A DNA stretch of 5,242 nucleotides from Promethearchaeia archaeon. GTDB taxonomy: Archaea; Asgardarchaeota; Lokiarchaeia; Sigyniarchaeales; SOKP01. The notes beneath the pieces were generated by a model. The model ran no database searches. It saw nothing but the letters and a program-made list of their open reading frames with translations, and was not told where the DNA came from. Positions 1 through 5,242 of the stretch are shown one piece after another. The stretch spans positions 1-5,242 of the forward strand of contig JAHQWX010000170.1 in assembly GCA_029856375.1 (NCBI GenBank). The letters are read 5' to 3'. The number at the start of each line of letters is the position of its first letter. Position 1 is the stretch's first letter. A program made the translations under genes and the position numbers.

Positions 1-756
1 CACTTTTTTCTTCCCGTAGGGATCTTTCCAAGAAACACCAGGTTTGTATAACGATATCGTTTCTCTAACCTTTTTCCTGACGATATTCGCGAGTTTATAC
101 ATAGTCTCCTTATCTACATCTTTATCGTAATACTCTTCAAATGTAATTGGCTTTCCAAAATGAATAGTAAGTTTTTTAGGTAATACAAGCGGAAACATGA
201 GCTCCTTTTCCCAAGGAGGTACGACTCCCGGATTATATTGATGGCAAATGATTGGTGCCGCTTTTACGAATCCAATTTGTGCTGTAGGTATTATTGGAAT
301 TTTATAACGCAAATGAAGTTTAATAACACCAGGATAAAATTTCCACAATCGGTATCCTTCGTATAAAGCAGCCGAGTGGCCTTCGGGCATAATTGCAATT
401 AACTCGCCTTTTTCTACGATTTTATCGATTAATTTGTAAGGGAAACTATTCCCGGTAACACTTATTGGAATGGGAGAAAACTTTTGAACCCACGACGCAA
501 ATGGCTCTTCCTCAACAGCCCACTTATCCCAATAGCAAAGCCATATTCTTTTTCTTGCTGGATTATTACTTTTAAAGTGCTCCAATGCACTCATAATAGT
601 AAAATTGTCCCAATCCATTCCTCCCGAATGATTCGGAGTGATTATCGCGCTCCCTATTTTGGGTAAATTCTCAATTCCGAGAACTTTTAACCTATTATAG
701 TGTCTTACAAACCAAGGAAACCATTTTCTCATAAATTCGCTAAATCGCAAAACCAT
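1..756 (-). CDS. PlsC-type (LPLAT, MGAT-like) acyltransferase, C-terminus missing
   Basis: The first 252 codons are present; the frame is still open at position 1. Family members transfer an acyl chain to a glycerolipid or similar acceptor at the inner membrane face. Visible motifs: NHSGGMD at residues 42-48 with the HX4D catalytic pair H43 and D48 (a second Asp at 50); the MPEG block at 123-126 with E125 and G126; the GYRLWKFYPGVIKLHLR stretch (134-150), followed by IPIIPTAQIG at 153-162, typical of the MGAT-like LPLAT branch; then HFGKPI at 199-204 and a basic amphipathic helix, as at the end of this family. No clear transmembrane helix is seen. The ATG at 756 is chosen because an in-frame TAA lies five codons upstream of it by sequence reading; a weak GAAGG sits 11 bases before it. 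It starts 23 bases after the upstream PHP gene, so is probably cotranscribed. Acceptor and acyl donor are unknown. Family assignment is secure; exact substrate is not. Confidence 0.9.
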   Translation of the reverse strand, partial: MVLRFSEFMRKWFPWFVRHYNRLKVLGIENLPKIGSAIITPNHSGGMDWDNFTIMSALEHFKSNNPARKRIWLCYWDKWAVEEEPFASWVQKFSPIPISVTGNSFPYKLIDKIVEKGELIAIMPEGHSAALYEGYRLWKFYPGVIKLHLRYKIPIIPTAQIGFVKAAPIICHQYNPGVVPPWEKELMFPLVLPKKLTIHFGKPITFEEYYDKDVDKETMYKLANIVRKKVRETISLYKPGVSWKDPYGKKKV

Positions 757-779
757 AATCTCTTAAACCTTCACTTATT

Positions 780-2945
780 TTAATATTCTACCCAAATTGG
801 TCCAGCGTAGGATGTCCTACCATTCGCTCCAACAATGCGTACTAAGTAGAAATCGGCACCTCCAGTATTTAAAATGCTAGGATCTATTGGATTTTCGCTG
901 TAACTGTTAATGAAATATTCGTCTCCAATTTTTACGCAACTTTTTTCGTAGGAGGCTCCTGTGATACTTTGAGAATCGGTATGGGTTATTTTTACTACAG
1001 GCGTTGATACAGTCTCATTATAGATTGATTCTCCGTTCTTGATAATTTCAATTCTCGCTCTCCAATTGGGAGTCCAACTTACATTCACTGATGCTGAAGT
1101 GTATTTTGTTGCAGCTGGAGCGCCATCCTGAGCTAGGAATACTTCGATATTTCGGTCAGCGGTAGGACTGCTAACTGTAATTGTGGAACCATCTCCAACT
1201 CCAACGCTGTTGATCTTAAAGATTAAAATTGGACGACCATGGTCTGAGTTGGCAAAAACTCGTTGATAATAAAGTCCATTAAAAACCTCCTTTCGAGTTA
1301 AATTATTCGCGTATACAGCTGTAAGCCCACCTGGATACGGATGACCGTTTCTTGCGTGCCAAATACTAAGAGGCCATTGATGGCCGATATATGCTGGTGT
1401 ATGGCTCAAGCTATGTCCTGGATGACCGTCGTGTTCGTCGCTACCCGCTATAAGCGCCATTCTTTTTCCCATGATGTACGCATCAACTATGGAAGAACCG
1501 TTCACATATTCTGGCGGATTATCTACGCATCCTCTGTAGTTTAACATATGTCGTGGTTCGAATAGACTCTCGCCGTGTACAGAAGTTACCTCTGCTAATT
1601 TTACATATTTCGGATTTATGTAAGTCCAATCTTGAATAAATTGAGCGCGAACAGTATGGTGTGGTAGCGCCAGTATCCTATTTCCCGAAGTTGAAGTGTA
1701 CAAATCGAGGTAGTCCCATAATTCCGATGTATTTTTCTGTGCGTTCGCAGAGATTAAAGGTAAATCGTTTCCGCTAGCAATACAAGTGTAATGACCATAA
1801 TTTCTAAACAAGCTAGTTATATATCCTGTTGTCCATTCAACTCCGTGAAAAGTAACGAACTTAGTGGGCTCGTAAGCGTTATTTGTGACGGATTGTAATA
1901 CAGGATATAAATTAGGCCCGTTTATAGAGAATCCAAGTAAATCTAGATGTTCTCCGTGATCGGTAAGAGAATAATAATCTAAACACGCAATGTATCTCGC
2001 GTAAAAATACGAATGCTCTGCAGAACCGGATCCATCCGAAATCATCGAATGGGTGTGAAGGTCCCCCCAATAAATATAAGAATCGGTATTCTCGACTTTT
2101 ATAGGATTGCTATAGTAGGTATTTCCGGTAATGCTGTCTTTTACAAGTATATAATGGATGCCAGGATCGTTAATCGTTGCGTTAAAAACATGCCTGCCGT
2201 TGTCCCTTCCATCGTTTATTAAATACGCAACCGTAGAACCGAAAAATTGTCCCGTAAAACTATAGGAATTTGGTAAAGTGGGATTTACTGAGTTAAATAG
2301 ATTATAAGTAGTAAGGTGATACGACTCGAGGGAAAACTCTACAGTTCCTTTGTAAGTAGCGCTTAGACGTTCATATGAATCCCACGCTTCTACCGTAAAC
2401 TCAAATTCCATATTAGGTTCGACTGTGGAGGGGGCATGAATCCATAGAAGCTGAGGATTATTATCGAACATAACAAAAAGATCTATACTCACAATGGACC
2501 ATAAAAAGATAGGAAGAACTATCGCAAATAATTTTAATGCTAAAGCAATCTTAGATGGAATCTTCTGTAGAAGTCGTTCCCAATCTCGATACGGTCTATT
2601 TTTTGCTTTCTTTAAAATCCACCTTATTACATCGTTTGATACAATTAAAAAACCCGAAAAAAATATCATTGCTAACGGTATAGCCATCCCCAACAAAAGG
2701 TAATGCATTTCTTGCAGAAATACCGCAATCCCACCAGCAAACGCAAGAATTACGCCATTTCGCTTCCACGCAAGATCTTTAAAAACTACAAACAACATAA
2801 GTCCGATTACTATTGCGATAAAACTAAAGAAAAACCAAGAAAGAGATACAATACCCAATAAAAATAAAAATGCACGCGGTATTCTCCACCATCCCAAAAC
2901 TTTTTGCTTCTTTAAATTAATATTGCGATGTTCTGAATCGGACAT
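780..2945 (-). CDS. Membrane-anchored Ig-like + PHP/DUF3604-type predicted metallohydrolase
   Basis: 721 residues. Residues 1-158 hold hydrophobic segments at about 24-58 (long enough for a hairpin), 64-78, 82-103 and 133-158, so about five helices. Basic clusters at 12-24, 56-62 and 110-132 place the N-terminus inside and everything after 158 outside. An Ig-like beta domain follows (about 166-287). The PHP-type domain runs from about 290 to 575: H297-x-H299, D304, TDH at 328-330, E370 (VEW), H385, H429-H430, H457, and D503-x-H505 in a GSDEHDG motif. These are the ligands expected of a PHP multinuclear metal site. The segment NLTRKEVFNGLYYQRVFAN (548-566) and R571 matches the DUF3604 pattern. 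A beta domain ends in GPIWVEY. PHP enzymes mostly hydrolyse phosphoesters, but DUF3604 substrates are not established, so no reaction is assigned. The ATG at 2945 precedes a hydrophilic tail and lies 23 bases after the upstream stop; no Shine-Dalgarno is visible. Confidence 0.88.
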   Translation of the reverse strand: MSDSEHRNINLKKQKVLGWWRIPRAFLFLLGIVSLSWFFFSFIAIVIGLMLFVVFKDLAWKRNGVILAFAGGIAVFLQEMHYLLLGMAIPLAMIFFSGFLIVSNDVIRWILKKAKNRPYRDWERLLQKIPSKIALALKLFAIVLPIFLWSIVSIDLFVMFDNNPQLLWIHAPSTVEPNMEFEFTVEAWDSYERLSATYKGTVEFSLESYHLTTYNLFNSVNPTLPNSYSFTGQFFGSTVAYLINDGRDNGRHVFNATINDPGIHYILVKDSITGNTYYSNPIKVENTDSYIYWGDLHTHSMISDGSGSAEHSYFYARYIACLDYYSLTDHGEHLDLLGFSINGPNLYPVLQSVTNNAYEPTKFVTFHGVEWTTGYITSLFRNYGHYTCIASGNDLPLISANAQKNTSELWDYLDLYTSTSGNRILALPHHTVRAQFIQDWTYINPKYVKLAEVTSVHGESLFEPRHMLNYRGCVDNPPEYVNGSSIVDAYIMGKRMALIAGSDEHDGHPGHSLSHTPAYIGHQWPLSIWHARNGHPYPGGLTAVYANNLTRKEVFNGLYYQRVFANSDHGRPILIFKINSVGVGDGSTITVSSPTADRNIEVFLAQDGAPAATKYTSASVNVSWTPNWRARIEIIKNGESIYNETVSTPVVKITHTDSQSITGASYEKSCVKIGDEYFINSYSENPIDPSILNTGGADFYLVRIVGANGRTSYAGPIWVEY

Positions 2946-2968
2946 TATAATTAGATTCGTGTTTTCTT

Positions 2969-4759
2969 TTATTTTAATTTAACCCAAATTGGTCCAATCC
3001 AGGCCATTTCTCCCTTTTCTTGGACAATTCGCACATAATATACATCTGTGATATCAGAATATCCCACTCCATCCCAATTTGTCGAAGGAGGCTTGGCTGT
3101 GCTATAATTCGATAAATAGATCTTCGCTTTTGGCGTTATTTTATATCCATTTTCGTCTTCTAAACCATATGTATAATTCATTCCCGTTAATTTTTGTACA
3201 TCATTATATATGTATCTATAAACAAGTGGATCATCTGGTGGCTTAATTGAATGAATATCTACATTATTTTTTACGAGCGTTATATTTTTTATTAAATTAT
3301 CTTCTTGACCAGCGTCAATAGCGATAAATACTTCTATATAGGGACTATAGTCAAGCGAATCGACATAAACAGTAGAATCATCTTGACCCACAGAGACTTC
3401 ATTTATTGAAAAATCAATTATTGGTCTTTTTACATGAGTAGAAGCATAGCACGATCTTTGCTTTAAAGCATCGAAAACACCATTTCTAGTTAAATTTTCG
3501 CAATATAGACCAGTAAGAGTTCCCTCGTACTCCTCTCCAAATCGGAATCCTCCGATTAATCCCATTGAGGTGTAAGGGTATTGAAAGCGCGTATTTGCGT
3601 CTGTGTGGAGGATTGGATGACCTAGTCGCCCATCGTGCTGGTCAGAACTCGCCATAAATCCAACTTTATAGCCCATTGCAAGCGCGTCTTGGACATGATA
3701 TCCATGAATTTTACTCTCACCAGGTTTTATTGTTTTTAATCCGTTCACTTTTTCGCTCGAACCGTGGGCAGAGCAAATTTCGACGAGAGTTACGAACTCC
3801 GGGTCGTAAAAACTCCAATCAAAATACATTCCACTTGACACATGTCCCGTATGATGAGGAATAGTGATTACATCTGATCCTGAGGACTGTTTCCATTCTC
3901 TAAGCGCGTTCCACAATAAATCTTGAGATTTATACCAAGGATAAGATGATGAAATCATTGGTCCATCATCTCCTTTATAATAAACACACATATGTCCGTA
4001 ACCAAGTAATTGTGCCGTCCACTCGTAAGAGACAAGGGTTACAAAATCTTCAGGAGAATTCCATCGATTTGCGGCTGCTTTAGAAATTTCCCACAAGTGT
4101 CCGAAATCGGGAGCTGTGCCGTAATAATCCGTCCAATCGTCGTGAGTTGTTACGGAAGCAAAGTCGAGATACGCGACTTCTTTTGCGAATTTATACGCAT
4201 CCTCCAAATAGCCTGAGCCGTCGCATAAAGCAGAATGCCCGTGAATATCTCCCCAATATAGATATCTGGAAGGTTCTCCATCTATAACTTGGATGGGATT
4301 GCTTAATGCAACATTTCCTAAGTTATCCTTTACTTTAATATAGTGAATTCCCGCTTTCATTATCTTTCCTATGAAGGTGTGCTTGCCACGATCTTTCCCA
4401 TCAATTGAAGAAATTTTATACCCGGGAATTAAGCCTTGTTCTATTATATCTCCCGAAAAGGAATAGTTTTCCGGTAATATTGCGAAGCTATAAATCGGAT
4501 AAATGGACGGTTGATACGCAAAACTAACGAGCTCAAACGATACCTCTCCATTATATATCGAGCTCAATCGTTCATAATTATCCCACGCTTGCACATGAAA
4601 TTCGAAAGATTTTTCTGCTTGAACCGTAGAAGGAGCATGAACCCACAGTTCGACACATTCGTTATCGATGACATGGTATCGATTCTCCTGCATCATCCAT
4701 AATCCAGATGCACACAATATGAGTAATGAAATTATTACACTTCTTACTAAACTGGCCAT
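2969..4759 (-). CDS. Secreted or anchored Ig-like + PHP/DUF3604-type predicted metallohydrolase
   Basis: 596 residues from the ATG at 4759. Residues 4-22 form one hydrophobic segment after M-A-S-L-V-R, a signal peptide or N-terminal anchor, so the rest should lie outside. An Ig-like domain (about 38-160) opens with LWVHAPSTV. The PHP-type domain (about 166-450) has H173-x-H175, D180, TTH at 204-206, E246 (YEW), H256, H302-H303, H332 and D373-x-H375 in SSDQHDG. The DUF3604-like NLTRNGVFDAL segment begins at 422, with R445 before PIIDF. The C-terminal beta domain is longer than in the downstream paralogue but ends similarly in GPIWVKLK. An in-frame TTG at 4804 would add 15 residues, but it overlaps the preceding gene by 29 bases, adds a polar aromatic tail before the signal, and lacks the GGTGGA found before 4759. 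The substrate is unknown. The usual TDH is TTH here, with the metal-binding His retained. Confidence 0.87.
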   Translation of the reverse strand: MASLVRSVIISLLILCASGLWMMQENRYHVIDNECVELWVHAPSTVQAEKSFEFHVQAWDNYERLSSIYNGEVSFELVSFAYQPSIYPIYSFAILPENYSFSGDIIEQGLIPGYKISSIDGKDRGKHTFIGKIMKAGIHYIKVKDNLGNVALSNPIQVIDGEPSRYLYWGDIHGHSALCDGSGYLEDAYKFAKEVAYLDFASVTTHDDWTDYYGTAPDFGHLWEISKAAANRWNSPEDFVTLVSYEWTAQLLGYGHMCVYYKGDDGPMISSSYPWYKSQDLLWNALREWKQSSGSDVITIPHHTGHVSSGMYFDWSFYDPEFVTLVEICSAHGSSEKVNGLKTIKPGESKIHGYHVQDALAMGYKVGFMASSDQHDGRLGHPILHTDANTRFQYPYTSMGLIGGFRFGEEYEGTLTGLYCENLTRNGVFDALKQRSCYASTHVKRPIIDFSINEVSVGQDDSTVYVDSLDYSPYIEVFIAIDAGQEDNLIKNITLVKNNVDIHSIKPPDDPLVYRYIYNDVQKLTGMNYTYGLEDENGYKITPKAKIYLSNYSTAKPPSTNWDGVGYSDITDVYYVRIVQEKGEMAWIGPIWVKLK

Positions 4760-4762
4760 ATA

Positions 4763-4768
4763 TCCACC
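4763..4768 (-). promoter_or_regulatory. Ribosome binding site (GGTGGA) for the 4759 start
   Basis: GGTGGA lies 3 bases before the ATG at 4759, and its GGTG core (4765-4768) lies 5 bases before it. GGTG matches part of the conserved 3' end complement of 16S rRNA and is a common archaeal Shine-Dalgarno core. It sits in the 16-base gap after the upstream TAG, and it decides the start codon in favour of ATG 4759 over the in-frame TTG at 4804. Confidence 0.5.
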
Positions 4769-4775
4769 AAATTTT

Positions 4776-5242
4776 CTATAATAATAACGACACGAGTAAT
4801 ACAATAATTGTAGCTATTATCATTAGAGTCCCATTAACTTGACAACGCCGATCGTTTGAGAACGCGAGATACCCACCAATGATGATAGATAGTACATTTA
4901 AGAATGGAATAACAATAAAAATCAACCCTAAAATAGTAATACCCGCGTTAGGATATGGTAGTGTTTTTACTTGCGTATCTGTTGTTCTAATTTTATCAAT
5001 GAAGTTGTATACTTGGGATATTGCTTGTAAATATTCGCTTTCACTATGGGAATTCCCGCTCTTTAAAAGGGTAATCGTTCTTTTAGTTCTAACTGAAACA
5101 TTTTGCAGTTTTTGTATTGTGAGCTTTCCTTGAGCTGATTTTCTATTTCTGTTTTTTTTTAAAGAATTAAGCAGACTAATCGCTTCTGATGTTTCACCTT
5201 CTAGGATTTTTAATTGTTCTTTATTCGTTTTACTGAATAAAC
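4776..5242 (-). CDS. C-terminal part of an unrecognised membrane protein
   Basis: An open frame enters from beyond position 5242 (first full codon at 5240) and ends at TAG 4778-4776, giving 154 visible residues. No ATG, GTG or TTG occurs in frame near the visible beginning (the only in-frame ATG is residue 140), so the start lies upstream. Visible residues 1-95 are polar, rich in Lys, Glu, Gln and Ser with regularly spaced Leu and Ile, suggesting helices and perhaps a coiled coil. Two hydrophobic segments follow, at about 99-126 and 136-154, separated by a short basic loop (NDRRCQVNG); by charge the loop faces inside and the polar region outside, though this is weak. The stop is 16 bases before the ATG of the next gene, which suggests an operon. 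I do not recognise the family. Reality as a gene rests on the sustained open frame, the two-helix C-terminus and its tidy junction with the next gene. Confidence 0.72.
   Translation of the reverse strand, partial: LFSKTNKEQLKILEGETSEAISLLNSLKKNRNRKSAQGKLTIQKLQNVSVRTKRTITLLKSGNSHSESEYLQAISQVYNFIDKIRTTDTQVKTLPYPNAGITILGLIFIVIPFLNVLSIIIGGYLAFSNDRRCQVNGTLMIIATIIVLLVSLLL

Noticed and set aside
484..666. Plus-strand open frame of 60 codons
   Set aside because: It lies wholly antisense to the acyltransferase gene, whose catalytic motif is encoded here; the plus-strand protein shows no recognisable domain.
1341..4702. Several plus-strand open frames of 62-69 codons (1341, 2013, 2494, 3676, 4010, 4511)
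   Set aside because: All are antisense to the two PHP genes, short, without recognisable motifs, and best explained as reading-frame shadows.
4687..4759. Lipoprotein signal (lipobox) at the N-terminus of the upstream PHP protein
   Set aside because: A Cys follows LLIL at residue 16, but the -1 residue is Leu rather than Gly, Ala or Ser, so the lipobox pattern is not met.
780..4759. Assigning the PHP proteins to histidinol phosphatase or a DNA polymerase PHP subunit
   Set aside because: The signal/anchor and Ig-like domains, the DUF3604-like NLTR segment, and the lack of polymerase or histidine biosynthesis neighbours argue against it.
4757..4804. TTG at 4804 as start of the upstream PHP gene
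   Set aside because: It overlaps the preceding coding region by 29 bases and puts a polar tyrosine/arginine-rich tail before the signal segment. ATG 4759 has GGTGGA just upstream.
4879..5133. Plus-strand open frame of 84 codons
   Set aside because: It is antisense to the minus-strand frame at 4776-5242. The minus frame is longer, ends in two hydrophobic helices, and joins neatly to the next gene. The plus frame has a hydrophobic stretch but no supporting context. This is the least certain of the rejections.
5150..5160. T-rich run on the plus strand as a terminator
   Set aside because: No plus-strand gene precedes it, there is no GC-rich hairpin, and it is coding on the other strand.

Overview
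The window is AT-rich and reads entirely from the minus strand. It carries four closely packed genes, transcribed from position 5242 towards position 1, with gaps of 16, 23 and 23 bases and no stretch over 300 bases without a gene. In transcription order they are: the C-terminal end of an unrecognised membrane protein (4776-5242); a secreted or membrane-anchored PHP/DUF3604-type predicted metallohydrolase (2969-4759); a second, paralogous PHP/DUF3604-type protein fused to an N-terminal multi-helix membrane domain (780-2945); and a PlsC-type (LPLAT, MGAT-like) acyltransferase whose C-terminus runs off the window (1-756). The first gene lacks its start and the last lacks its stop, so the operon's promoter and terminator both lie outside.

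The organism cannot be fixed from this sequence. The low GC, the GGTG-type ribosome binding site before the 4759 gene, the lack of any Shine-Dalgarno before the 2945 gene, and the Ig-like plus PHP architecture fit an uncultured archaeon, possibly Asgard-like. This is an impression from memory of similar proteins, not a computed assignment; a low-GC bacterium is not excluded.

The two central proteins form a tandem paralogous pair. Each has an Ig-like beta domain opening with an LW(I/V)HAPSTV motif, a PHP metal site with almost all expected ligands, an (L)TR...(Y/F)A...RP segment typical of DUF3604, and a C-terminal beta domain ending in GPIWV. They differ in membrane attachment (one N-terminal hydrophobic segment versus about five helices) and in one active-site position (TTH versus TDH). 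By the positive-inside rule both catalytic regions should face outside the cell.

With a membrane protein upstream and a glycerolipid-type acyltransferase downstream, the cluster looks like a cell-envelope module: two surface hydrolases of unknown, possibly phosphoester, substrate next to a lipid-modifying enzyme. The functional link is inferred from operon structure only. No RNA gene, CRISPR array, insertion sequence or clear terminator was seen.
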